From NCBI GenBank assembly GCA_001970955.1, contig MPUH01000555.1:1-46228 (forward strand): 46,228 bases of DNA, in the 5' to 3' direction. The position numbers and the translations under genes are program-made. This DNA is from Stentor coeruleus. Lineage: Eukaryota; Ciliophora; Heterotrichea; Heterotrichida; Stentoridae. This document shows positions 29,547-39,801 of this stretch, piece after piece (the stretch's first letter is position 1; every line of letters starts with the position of its first letter). The notes under the pieces are model-generated. The model saw only the letters and a program-made list of their open reading frames with translations, did no database searches and had not been told where the DNA came from.

Positions 29547-31947
29547 ATGGAAGGAGTGTTTACTGAAATCCCCAATCCTAGTACATGTCTTATTGACTGT
29601 ATATGCATCCTAGGCCTCTCTGTAAATTCTTTACGAGGTACTCCACATATAGATATTCTCTTACTAGGTAAAAACTCAGGGAAGCCTGAAATAATAATGC
29701 AATTACCTCCAGGTCAAGATTTAATCAAAGAAAGCCATGTCGAAGTAATTTAAAACTTAGATGGTCTTTACTGAAGGTGAAATCAATCTTGAAGCTAGCC
29801 CTCGTATTCCTAAATACTTCTCTACAACCCTGACAAATGAAATGGGTATTCACACGCATCTTCACTGCCTTATAACGTACGAATGCATAAGCCCATGTAT
29901 AATCCATAACTCAAAAGATCGATACAGCTCATTATCAGCATTGAATCTAATAAAAACCCCTGAGATTTGTGATACAAGTAATAAAGACCAATCATATAAT
30001 CATGTGAATATGAATTCTTATGTTCCTATAGCTTTATGTTTAATGACAACTAGTAGTTATATTGATGTGTTTAGAGAAATATTAGAGTGTCTTTATTCAT
30101 TTCTTATTGATATTAGAATGTCTGATGTTAAAGGGAATAGTGTTGTTGCTTCAGTTGAGTTTATGAGGACAGTATGTTTGCTTATTAATGATGTAGTATT
30201 ACCGCCTTATGATATTGAGCTGAGGATTAAAATTGGAGGTAATGAGATTTGTGTACCAGCTGAGCCGAGTACGGGACTGCCACATCTAGAAAAATGTATC
30301 GCTGTGCTTTTAGATCTAATTGATATAAGGAATATTATAGAAGTCTGGGAGAGTATGATGCTTAACAAGCCTGTTTTTTTGATGTCCTGCAATGAGTATT
30401 TGCTTTATCTTATACTTGAAGCTTTTAAAGAATTATTGTTTCCTTTGAAGTGGTCATTGTATATTGTCCCTGTCCTTGGTCCAAAATTAACTGAGTACCT
30501 AGCAGCTCCAGTACCGATTCTCATTGGACTGAATTCAACACAAATTACTATACAGGAAGCTCTTACGTTTAACCCTACTGCTCATATATTAGATATTGAC
30601 TCAAATCTTTTATACAACTCTTCGCATTCTCTTTGTGATTGCCAAAGAGCTAGTATAAGTAAAAAGCTTCAATTAGTTAAAGCTTATTATTATGTTAATA
30701 GAGAAAGACTCAGTGCGTATCGAATGAATAGTTTAGAAAACAATATTGATGATGAAGAACTTGTTAAAACTGCTAAATCCATGCTTACAGCCGAGTTTCA
30801 TGAAAGGGAAAAAATCTTCATCTCCTTAGTCAGGCACATCTTCCTATCTTTTTTCATCACAGGCCTAGACCGTTTCAACAAATATTTCACTTATGATTCC
30901 TTTAAAGAAAAGTTCGACTTTGACAGCGACAAGTTCTTAACTACAATAAAAAAATGTAAGACTTGTAAAATGGAGGAATTTTGGAAAGTCTTCACCCATG
31001 CAATAACCTTCCAACAGTTTCTAGAATTCGAAGGCAAATATGATGATAGCTATTACAAAAGATATTTTGATATATTAAAAAGCCTTGAAGAAGGAAACTA
31101 TCATATTTATGAAGCCAAAGAGCATTTTCGATTTGAAATTGGTAAAGCTTTAAGCCCAAGACAATTATTAGAATTAGTGAGAAAAGAGCGAAATACTGGG
31201 ATTAAAGCTTTTGTTCAGGATTCAATTGATTATTTAAGATTAGAAGTAAGAAATGAACTGAGGATTTATAGAGATTATTACAAATTTGGTGAGGAAGGAA
31301 TTAGAAAGTACAAGACTCGTAAAGTATCTTTTACACTTATAAGTAGTACTATGAGCAATAAATCTTTGAATTGTTTTTCTTTGTATTATGGAAGAGGTGG
31401 GATTATAAGGCTTTCAACTTTACTTTTAGCTTATGTGCCTTTGCTGAGTTTTAGTCAGTTTAGTACTTTAAAGGATAGCATATTCCCGAGATTGGATTGG
31501 GAAAATAATCTTGATTGCAAATGGGAAATCTTGCTTATCAAATTGAATTATCTTGTAAAGGATAACGTGGAATATTGGGAAAATGATGAAATTTTTCATA
31601 TTCTTATGGAACTTAATAAGAATGAAGATATTTTGGTACAGTTGTCACAGTTGGTCACAGGGATTATTGACCAGATTATAAGAAATAAAAAAAAAACGAT
31701 TGATGAATGTGTTGCCCTTGGGGGAAAAATTGGTAACTTGGCTAAAATGATATCTAGGCAAAGCTTTAGTCCTCTTGGAAGAGCGAAATCTGAATTTTTT
31801 GACTCTGAACCTCAAGGAAATTTAACTGAAAGGACTAAATTGCTGAAATTAAATACTACAATTAGTGATAATCCAAAGAGGACTGAGTATAAGAGAAAAC
31901 ATATACGAAAAAAGACTTTGCATACAAAAAGGTCTTATGAACATTAA
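29547..31947 (+). CDS. DENN-domain protein, likely Rab GEF (one 16-nt intron)
   Basis: Exons 29547-29744 and 29761-31947 give 794 aa. The N-terminal part (about 1-130) fits an upstream DENN (longin-like) module. The central DENN core is visible at roughly 255-330: IIEVWESMMLNKPVFLMSCN, LKWSLYIVPVLGP and EYLAAPVPILIGLNS. FHEREKIFISLVRHIFLSFF and what follows suits a dDENN region. The last ~250 residues are helical, ending in a very basic tail (KRKHIRKKT). DENN proteins activate Rab GTPases by GDP/GTP exchange; the Rab partner cannot be told. Exon 1 unspliced stops at SHVEVI. Confidence 0.82.
29745..29760 (+). other. 16-nt intron (GTAATTTAAAACTTAG)
   Basis: Removal joins SHVE to MVFTEGEINLEA in one frame. 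With 16 nt it also shifts the frame if retained, and TAA inside it would stop translation. Confidence 0.85.
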
Positions 31948-32173
31948 TTTAAGATTTAATATTTGATTTGAATTATATGATTATTGATGAGTTTTAATAT
32001 AATATATTTAGGAGAGGTAGTGAAGATAAATTCTGATATTAGAGAATAAGCCAATCAAACCAAAATTACTATCTAAGCATATATTAAAAAATCAACCCTT
32101 TTACTGATCTTCCAGCCCTAAAGCATTTCAAAATCATATCCCATCCACAAATTAGTTATAAAAAGCGCACAAA

Positions 32174-32838
32174 ATGGAAATCAAGTCCAGCAAAGCCTAT
32201 CATAAAACTTTTGGTAACCTGAAATGTTTTATCTTTATCCAACACAAGCCTTTAATCTGTATCGGCCCTCATTGTAAAAACTAATCAGGGCCTTTCTTCC
32301 TCTGTTTTTTCACCAGTCTAGTTGTACTATCAATATTCTTTATCTTCAACGTCTGTTCCCGGATAGGAATAATCAGCACTCTTCTAGGAATTGTGATCTT
32401 TGGTTTTCTCCTAACAAGCTACTTTCTTGTTGCAATTGTAAATCCAGGTATTGAAACAAACCAACTCAAAGATGATAATTTAGAAAGTGATACTATAGAC
32501 AACTTTTGTAGTACCTGTCTAGTTTATAAACGTCCTCATACAGAACATTGTGATGAATGTGGAGTCTGCATACAAGAATNTTCAAAGATGATAATTTAGA
32601 AAGTGATACTATAGACAACTTTTGTAGTACTTGTCTAGTTTATAAACGTCCTCATACAGAACATTGTGATGAATGTGGAGTCTGCATACAAGAATATGAC
32701 CATCACTGTCCTTGGACAAGCAAATGCATAGGTAAAGGAAATATTAAGTATTTTTATTGTTTTCTCGCCGGCTTGCTTATATCTTTTGTTTTCGGGATCA
32801 TCGTAATGGCTATTAAATCTAAAATTAAGAATAATTAA
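32174..32838 (+). CDS. Short DHHC palmitoyltransferase (15-nt intron plus assembly duplication)
   Basis: Exons are 32174-32273 and 32289-32838. The second contains an artificial 116-bp duplication around an N at 32580. Without the duplication the protein is 177 aa. It has two membrane helices (LCFFTSLVVLSIFFIFNV and a second ending VAIVNPG), then the zinc-binding DHHC cysteine-rich domain: FCSTCLVYKRPHTEHC, CGVC, YDHHCPW, SKCIGKGN. The catalytic DHHC is complete, and S-acylation of cysteines on membrane-associated proteins is expected. After one more helix (YFYCFLAGLLISFVFGIIVM) the protein stops. The fourth helix and the TTxE motif of typical DHHC enzymes are missing, and only 6 bp remain before the next gene's stop. 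Confidence 0.82.
32274..32288 (+). other. 15-nt intron (GTAAAAACTAATCAG)
   Basis: Removal splits a Trp codon (T|GG) and joins LICIGPH to WPFFLCFFTSLVV, which continues to the DHHC domain in frame. TAA inside the intron stops the unspliced reading. Confidence 0.85.
32466..32695. other. Assembly join: 114-bp overlap around a single N
   Basis: Copies 32466-32579 and 32582-32695 differ at one base (ACCTGTC against ACTTGTC) and flank the N at 32580. The single difference may be allelic or an error. The duplication breaks the reading frame of the DHHC gene and is most likely artificial. Confidence 0.9.
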
Positions 32839-32844
32839 TATTAG

Positions 32845-33615
32845 CTAGTAAATATATGTATTTTTTGATGATTTGGCAGATAATTTACTCATGGTGCTTG
32901 AGTTAAGTGCTTCTGGGTTCTCTATATAAGTCTTAACTGCCTTTACAGCATTTTGAATATTTAATAAAATTTGTTTACTATAAATTCTCAAAGATTCTGG
33001 TGATAATAGGTAGAGGATTTCTTTGATTTCGAATTTCTTACGGAATTGATCTTTGGTGATTTCATCTGAGAGGTCTTCAAATAATAGATCATGATAATGA
33101 TGGATTAAAGAGAATTTTATGCTTTTAAGCTCGGATTGATAATTTACTATATGCTCAGATTCAGACGAGTTTATTGATTTTATTGCAAAGGTTGGTAGGT
33201 GTTGAAATGAGATTTTGCAAACATCTTCAAGCATTACTAGGATCTCTGTTTTTGTCAAGGTTTGAGATGAGTCTAAATCGTAATTCTCAAACAAAAGGTT
33301 AGTTTTTTCTTTGAGGCTGCCAGAACCTAAAAGTATTCCTAAGGCACTTAATTCACGGACTGAATAGTAGAAATTCGATTTGGAATAGAAGTTCATGAAA
33401 AAAGAGTTGATATTTGGGTCATTTATGTTTATAGAGAAGTGCTTGCAGACGAGCAGGAATTGATTTTCTGACATAAGAAGGTTGTAACTGTTTCTATGGG
33501 TTAATCTGTCAAAGTCAATAGCTTTAATTCTTTCAAATTTCAAGAGACTTATTTCTTTTGCTATCAAATTTTCGCAATGGGCTTTGCTTACCTTTATGGA
33601 TCCACCGCACCCCAT
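32845..33615 (-). CDS. Predicted acylated EF-hand-like protein
   Basis: This 256-aa protein begins MGCGGSIKV. Gly2 fits the N-myristoylation consensus (G-x3-S at position 6), and Cys3 is a typical palmitoylation site, so membrane attachment by dual acylation is predicted. Residues 105-130 hold a plausible EF-hand: LLFENYDLDSSQTLTKTEIL, with a D-x-D-x-S-x-T loop and Glu at position 12. The overall helical layout resembles calcineurin-B-like or recoverin-like proteins, but other hands are degenerate. The gene converges with the DHHC palmitoyltransferase gene, stops 6 bp apart. No intron is needed. Confidence 0.65.
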   Translation of the reverse strand: MGCGGSIKVSKAHCENLIAKEISLLKFERIKAIDFDRLTHRNSYNLLMSENQFLLVCKHFSININDPNINSFFMNFYSKSNFYYSVRELSALGILLGSGSLKEKTNLLFENYDLDSSQTLTKTEILVMLEDVCKISFQHLPTFAIKSINSSESEHIVNYQSELKSIKFSLIHHYHDLLFEDLSDEITKDQFRKKFEIKEILYLLSPESLRIYSKQILLNIQNAVKAVKTYIENPEALNSSTMSKLSAKSSKNTYIY

Positions 33616-35038
33616 TAAATAATATATTCCACATACATTTTTATTCCAATATAAACTATGGATTCATCATAAAATGCTATTTTTTATTTAAGTGAAAATC
33701 CATCAATAAACAAAAATGATATTTATAAAAACTATTGGGAATTGAAAATTAAGCATTTAAGACTTACATGAAACAAAAATAATAAATAAATTGATATAAG
33801 ATATGAGTACTTCTAAACAAAATATTTTTCTATATTATATAGCTGCAAAAACAACTTTAGAATTCTAAAATATAAGAAAATAACACCTGTAGTATTCTTA
33901 TCAATCATATAAAATAAAGATTATTTTTGCTCCTCAGTCAGCTTTTTTTCGAAGTTGGCATGGTTTTATTTATCTATAATTTTATTTTCAATCATATTAA
34001 GATACAAATAGAAGAAAGCGAGCTATATTTCAGATCTTTATGCACCAAATTTTATCTTTCTGAGATAAGTAATCAAATAATTTGCAGAACTGTTTGCTTT
34101 TATTTAACTTCTGCAAATATTTTTCGCAATTATTTATTAAAGTAGTAATTTAAATTGCTTTTTACGCAGCCTATATTAATAAACAATCACACTTATTATA
34201 ATTTTAAAAGACAATTAATTAGCATGCCAGTTTTTGCATATCTTCATTGGAATAAAACTCTATACACTTAATCCTTGTAAACTAGGCATATTAAGCTATT
34301 CCTTTAATATAATAATATGCATTTCTCATATATTTATTCGCACTTTCTAATATTAAAACAATGAACTTTAGTTTGGGATAAAATTCACGATAATCCTGAG
34401 ATTTATAATAGGAGCATAAAATAGAATATTGTGCTTAACTAGGTGAATGCAATTTAATAATAATTTATATAAAAATATCGACTAAAAAAATTTATTATGT
34501 AAGAGTTTTCTTATTCTTATTGCAAATAGGTAATCATAGTTCTCTGCTAGTTGTCTGATGCTAATTTAAGCAATCAGTAAAAATTATATAGCTATTTATA
34601 ATCTTGTACCTCTTTAAACTTAATTTATTACTTGAAAATAATAACTGTATTCTTTACATTCCAAATTCTATTTTAAGTTATTCAATATATTAAATAAAAC
34701 TACTCTAATCAAAATATTATTCCCTAAAACTAAATTATATTCCTTCTTAATATCTTAATCATATATAAAAAACCATTCCAAATCTAAAAATTCCTCATCA
34801 TTTTCAATAAATACAGAATAATCTTCATAAACTCTAAATCTTTATACATCTTCCCTTAAAATTTTATCATATATCTTTCCTATAGAAAGCACTTTCCCTA
34901 AAATTTCAAAAACCCTTAATTATAAAATCTTACTCATAATTTATATCCCATAATTCTACTCCAGAACATCTTTAAAATCCCAAAGTCTCTTTAATACATC
35001 TTTTATTTTAAATACAGTGAGTAATTTTTATATAAAAT
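33616..35038. other. AT-rich intergenic region
   Basis: This 1.4-kb stretch holds no gene I can support. A 72-codon frame at 33927-34145 opens only at a TTG and reads like random AT-rich sequence. The last ~250 bp before the MGACIS gene are G-poor, consistent with a leader region. Confidence 0.4.
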
Positions 35039-35275
35039 ATGGGTGCATGCATATCTAAAAAGTCAAATCTTGGATCTAACAAGATCATAGATGATTCTAA
35101 GAGAAAATTGAATGTCATAAAAACCTCACTACATTTAACCGCAAGCATTATTTCAACCCCAATATTCAGTAATCACGTTCATACAAAAATTATGCTAAGG
35201 CTACCAGTGCTTCAGGATTTGAAGCAAAACAAGCTTTATGCATCAAGAATGCAAAGAAAAGCATTAGAAAGTTAA
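35039..35275 (+). CDS. Tiny MGxC protein, predicted acylated
   Basis: This 78-aa protein starts MGACISKKSNLGSNK. Gly2, Ser6 and Lys7 make a textbook N-myristoylation motif with Cys4 available for palmitoylation. The rest is basic with short Leu-rich stretches (TKIMLRLPVLQDL). There is no homologue I recognise. A protein at 39574 starts almost the same way (MGSCISKT). The frame begins at the first ATG; the motif makes chance occurrence less likely. Confidence 0.5.
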   Translation: MGACISKKSNLGSNKIIDDSKRKLNVIKTSLHLTASIISTPIFSNHVHTKIMLRLPVLQDLKQNKLYASRMQRKALES

Positions 35276-36102
35276 TAATTATATATATATTTTAGATAAA
35301 CTATCTAAGAGCTAAAGATTTTGTATGTATATCAAGGATTTTGAAGTAATTTTTTATTTTTTTAAGTATTGTATTACATTTTGTCATGGCTTTTTGATTC
35401 TTTTTTTTTGGAAGTATAGAGAAGAGTATATGATAATAATGATATCAAGTAGAAAATTGAAGCTTATTTTATGATATTTTAAGGCTGAAGAGTTTTTAAA
35501 GATACTAGCTTGTAGAGTATATTTTATTTTAATGAAATTAGGTTGTATAGGCTTGAAAATATTGTGAAATGCTTATCATGATTATGATTAATGGCATTGC
35601 TTAGTATTTATTTTTTTGTATGATTAATATCAAATAGTATATAAATATTGTAAGAGGAAAGTAATCATAAGCTTTTTATGTAAATATATAATTAAAAGAA
35701 TGCTTTTAAGGTAAGTTTGATAAGAATATCGGGTAATAAATTGTATTCTTTTAAATATTCATGATTTTGTTAGATAATCAAAAGATCTTAAAATATATAT
35801 TAGAAAGCAAGATAAAAATGATTTCTTGAGAAGGGAAGCTTTTTATCTACACCGACACAGTATTGAAATGATAAAGAAAATCATAAAATAAGTTTATTGA
35901 CAATTTTTAGCCTTGATATGAGGAAAATTTTACCATAATCTTATTATATATTCTAAAAATACCATTTATGATAGGATTATAAGTGTTTAGTAAATATTTA
36001 ACAAACTTTTTTCTATGTCTAAACATAGTATGCTCAATAATTTGCATTTATAAAAATATACCCTTCTTTTAATTATAGCTTTTCTAAATCTAATTTTCAT
36101 TC
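35276..36102. other. AT-rich intergenic region between convergent genes
   Basis: About 0.8 kb without any ORF of coding character, RNA gene or repeat that I can see. It separates the ends of the small MGACIS gene and the 583-aa orphan gene. Confidence 0.4.
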
Positions 36103-37854
36103 CTATAATTCCTTTTCTGAGCTCTTTAATTGATTTTTTAATCGTCTCTGTCTATTAAAACCACATTGTCCTAAAAAAATAATATTTGGAGACTTTTCAA
36201 GATTAAGTCTTAAAGCATTTTTATCATCATTAAAAATTCTAAAATGATTTTGAAAAGTTGCAATTTCACTAGGTAAATTTCCTCCTATAAGATAATCACA
36301 AGCTGAAGTTGTTATAGATTTGACAATAGATCCAAAAAATTCTTCTTCAATAGTTTCCCCTACTTTATAACTCATATCTTTTGTCAAAGATGATGCTCTT
36401 TTATACTCTTTTATCGTTTGGCATCTGTATCTAGCAAGGAAATTCCCAAGCTCACACGTATAAATTTGGAAAGTTGCTCCTTTAAGACCATTTGAAAACC
36501 TGAAATTTTTTAAAATTATCCCTCCATTTCTTGTGTTTATTCCACATAACCCTTTTGGGAGATCCATAATTAAGATTCTAGAGGTTTCTTGAGTAACTAC
36601 TGATCTCATGTCATTTTCTATAATTTGTCTGTATCTATCCACAAAAGGTGGGTTGCACACAATATTAATAAAATCGTCTGCCCATTCTTCACTGATTATA
36701 TGAAAACTTATTCCTTTTTGGATTTTTTCAAAAATAAATTTAGAATAAGAATAAGGCGAATCCGAATAGCCTACAAAAACTTCTGCTAAAGCATACTGGA
36801 CATTTTCTGGATACTTTAAAAGTAATTTTAGAGTATAAGATAAAGACATAAACGGAATTGATTTTTCTGCAGATTCTTTAAAATATCTTTTTGTATCTAA
36901 AGAGCAGCCTTTCTTTAAAAATTGAATTAAAAAATATGAAAGGGCTACTTGAAAGTCTGGAATTTGTCCTCTTAAAGTACTAAAATAAATTCTTTTAAGC
37001 TCATTTAAAGTATTTGAATGTTTCATATATACTTCTTTAAATATATTTTCAAGGTTAATATAACTTATATCTTCATAATAGCAAGGACGGATAATAAAGT
37101 TATCAATATCTTCAATAATTTCACAGATTAAAGTAAGCCTAAATTTATTTTTCATCTCCATTATAAAGTTTTTCATTTCATACAAAAGCATTTCTTCTTT
37201 TATATTGCTAGCAATAAAATTTTCGAGATAATCATAGAATAAAGAAGTTGAATTATCTGATTTGTTTAGTTTTGACATTAATAGCGAGTCAATCGATTTC
37301 TTGACAAGATTTTTCCATATGTCAAGATTAGATTTTTTCACTCCAAGTGTTTTTTTTTCTAAGATATTTAAGGTTGCAAATGTATTTATTCCAGATATGA
37401 TATCTTCAGCATATCTATCATAACTCTCAAACTCGGCTGCTAATATAGCAAATCTATGCGCAATATCTATTTTTTCCTTTGCTGAAATTGGCTGGTAAGT
37501 CATTGCTATTATTCTTTCTTTCACTTCATTCAGTGCTTTTTCAATATATTCCAACCCTATATATTTCTTTAAGTTTAAAAGACACCAAAGATACCCCTCC
37601 ATATTCTTCAATGCAAAATTTTCACTGCGATATTTTAAAAGATGAATTGATGATAAAGCTTTACTTAATGGACTCAACTGAGCTAAAATATCTATTATTT
37701 CATTATCCATAATTACTCTTGATGAATACCTAAGCTTCAGCTCTACAAGTTTTGGGTGATCTAGTACTGCTAAAAAGTGCGATCTTAATAAATCTTCTGC
37801 TGACATTTTTATATTATAGACATTTCTAAGCTTATCGGTTGTAAAAACAGCCAT
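36103..37854 (-). CDS. 583-aa orphan protein of unknown function
   Basis: This long uninterrupted frame is predicted to be mostly alpha-helical up to about residue 430 and then more mixed: ILIMDLPKGLCGINTRNGG, FRFSNGLKGATFQIYTCE, SACDYLIGGNLPSEIATFQN. I recognise no domain, signal peptide or membrane segment. Codon composition is AT-rich like the other genes here, so it does not look recently foreign, although its ATG (37854) abuts a GC-rich island that does. The island would supply its promoter or leader. Alternatively, translation starts at M17 (MSAEDLLR). A helical-repeat scaffold is possible. Confidence 0.6.
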   Translation of the reverse strand: MAVFTTDKLRNVYNIKMSAEDLLRSHFLAVLDHPKLVELKLRYSSRVIMDNEIIDILAQLSPLSKALSSIHLLKYRSENFALKNMEGYLWCLLNLKKYIGLEYIEKALNEVKERIIAMTYQPISAKEKIDIAHRFAILAAEFESYDRYAEDIISGINTFATLNILEKKTLGVKKSNLDIWKNLVKKSIDSLLMSKLNKSDNSTSLFYDYLENFIASNIKEEMLLYEMKNFIMEMKNKFRLTLICEIIEDIDNFIIRPCYYEDISYINLENIFKEVYMKHSNTLNELKRIYFSTLRGQIPDFQVALSYFLIQFLKKGCSLDTKRYFKESAEKSIPFMSLSYTLKLLLKYPENVQYALAEVFVGYSDSPYSYSKFIFEKIQKGISFHIISEEWADDFINIVCNPPFVDRYRQIIENDMRSVVTQETSRILIMDLPKGLCGINTRNGGIILKNFRFSNGLKGATFQIYTCELGNFLARYRCQTIKEYKRASSLTKDMSYKVGETIEEEFFGSIVKSITTSACDYLIGGNLPSEIATFQNHFRIFNDDKNALRLNLEKSPNIIFLGQCGFNRQRRLKNQLKSSEKEL

Positions 37855-38290
37855 TACTAGTTAGGAACTACCTACAGGGTAAATTCACACTAGTAGGCTA
37901 TTCCCGCGAACGAGCAAGGACTTAGCCAGTAGCCCGCCTTCATTGCAAGGGTCTTATGCATTCCAAGGCGGAACACTGCACTTTGAGCTGTCCGTTCTCC
38001 CACCACTCGCTCAACGCTGAGTAATGGCATAGATTAACTCCTTGTTTAGGTGCTCCGCAGCCTTATTAGCATTCCCATAATTCTTAGTCACTTACTCTTA
38101 CTCCTGCTTTTCAAATCATCTGCAGAGGTTTGGATATGCCAAGATGGGTGGATCGGTGCTTTTAAGAAGTCTGTTCAGTAGACTACCAAACCCTTACTTA
38201 CGTAAATATTACTTAGGCTTTAATTCTCCTCGAAACCTTCTTTGTTGGGTCGGTTTTATCAGAGCACTATCTACTAAATTGATAAAGACT
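37855..38290. other. GC-rich island, possible structured RNA or inserted foreign DNA
   Basis: Base composition jumps here: 37921-37980 has 32 G+C of 60 and 37981-38040 has 30 of 60, against roughly a quarter in the flanks. It fades out by about 38290. It holds potential stems: CCGCCTT (37935-37941) pairing with AAGGCGG, GGCTA pairing with TAGCC in 37896-37927, and CTCA-ACGC-TGAG near 38010-38022. On the minus strand a 46-codon ORF (37890-38030) starts MPLLSVERVVGERTAQSAVF; I do not recognise it. The minus-strand end TAGTTCCTAACTAGTA resembles the shared end of the micro-retroposon. A structured RNA, an insertion-element end or bacterial DNA are all possible. Confidence 0.5.
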
Positions 38291-39573
38291 TTTTTTTCTG
38301 GTAAATATAGGAATGAATATTTCGCTTAATTTCAGAATATGCCTTATTAAGTAAAGAAAATTAAAGTTTTGGTTAATGTATATTAAAAAATGCCGAAGGT
38401 TTAAACCCTAAATGAGAATGAAAATAGAGTATTATAGGCACTTAAAACCATATCAAATACTAAACAAAGTCAGATAATTAAAAATCTTTTGATAATACTT
38501 CTTTTACTTTCAAATTTTAATCTAAGTATTCATTAAGAAATTGCAACCTTAGTAGATGGAGTAAAATACTTGTTATAGGTTTAAGCCTAACCAAATATCA
38601 AGAGATTTTGATTGTTCAGAACTACGATAATAATTATGCATGTCCATTGATATTGATAACTCTACACGAAGACTAGAAAATAGAATCAATGCAAGCATGT
38701 GCAAAATCCCATAAAAGAAAAATAATTAAAAAACCCATTGTTAAGTCATAAAATAAATATTGAAGCATTGAGTTAATTAAAATCTTATAACTAAACTGCA
38801 ATGAGCAAAAACCTTGGTTCCACTATCCAGAAATAAGCTAAAGTATAAGAGACAATTGAAGGATTCTAAATTAAATTAATTTTATAAAATCTTTGACGTA
38901 GAAATTGGGTATTTTTGAATCACTAGATTTAATAAAGTATTTAAATAACTTTCAAGAATAAATTCCTTTTTCAAATCAGCTCATTATACTAAGTCCCTAC
39001 TATAGCTCAAATTTTAATAGCTTATCATTACTTTTTTATAATAAAATATCCTGATCCTTCAATTGTATTCCCTTAAAATTTTATCCTTTATTCTAAGCAT
39101 TTCAATAGTAAGAAATATTAAAAAAATTGTTTCAAATGACTGCAATTTATCAAAAATTAAAAAAGCATTCTATCAAAATATTTATCCAATAAATTATTTA
39201 CTTTTTATAGGATCTTGTGCATATATCAGCACATAAAATATCATATAAACTTATGATATAATTTCATAGCAATTTAAATAACATTGGGACAGTCTTATAA
39301 TCACATTAGCGCAAAAGGGAAAAAATGGTATTCTAGAATTCAAAACAAATGAAATAGCATAAGCTTAAAAAATTAAGAAAATGATAAATACTAATTTTAT
39401 TTACTAATAAATTTACTAAAGTATTCTATTAGTAAAAATGAATAATGAATTCATATTTCGTCAATTTTTTCTGAATATGGCATTTATTTTTCCTAATCAA
39501 TCAACTTAAACAGTACATCTAAGATATTAGAACACAATTGTGCATAGACTTAAAATGTAATTTAAAGGTTACT
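38291..39573. other. AT-rich intergenic region
   Basis: I see no gene in this ~1.3 kb. A 61-codon frame at 38144-38329 straddles the edge of the GC-rich island and has no recognisable content. Confidence 0.4.
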
Positions 39574-39774
39574 TTATTGAACCATCGGAGACCTTATTGT
39601 GTCTTCTTGACTTGCTTCTCTGACTACAAAGAGTCTTAGTCGATTTTTAGGCTGGCCCCTGGGAATGACTACAGGAAGATTTAAAGTCCGAATTTTTGGT
39701 CTTTGAATAGTTATAACTTCAGGCTCAACAGTGGTAAATTCTTCAGCTTTTGTTTTGCTTATGCAAGAACCCAT
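39574..39774 (-). CDS. Tiny MGxC protein, predicted acylated
   Basis: From the ATG at 39774 the product is 66 aa and starts MGSCISKTKAEEF, again a strong myristoylation motif with Cys4 beside it. An in-frame ATG nine codons upstream (39801) gives MGYYGNKSE, which would bury the motif, so I choose the internal start. The middle carries IQRPKIRTLNLPVVIPRGQ, a Pro/Arg-rich region. There is no recognised family, and resemblance to the protein at 35039 is clear only in the first seven residues. Confidence 0.5.
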   Translation of the reverse strand: MGSCISKTKAEEFTTVEPEVITIQRPKIRTLNLPVVIPRGQPKNRLRLFVVREASQEDTIRSPMVQ

Positions 39775-39801
39775 TTCACTTTTATTTCCATAATAGCCCA
39801 A

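Noticed and set aside
33927-34145. 72-codon frame in the 1.4-kb gap
   Set aside because: Opens at TTG rather than ATG, and composition is non-coding.
38041-38200. Group I intron in the GC-rich island
   Set aside because: CTCCGCAGCC (Q-like) and TTCAGTAGACTA (R-like) caught my eye, but no P or S element pairs with them at the right spacing.
38144-38329. 61-codon frame at the edge of the GC-rich island
   Set aside because: It spans the composition boundary and has no recognisable content. It cannot be ruled out if the island proves to be inserted coding DNA.
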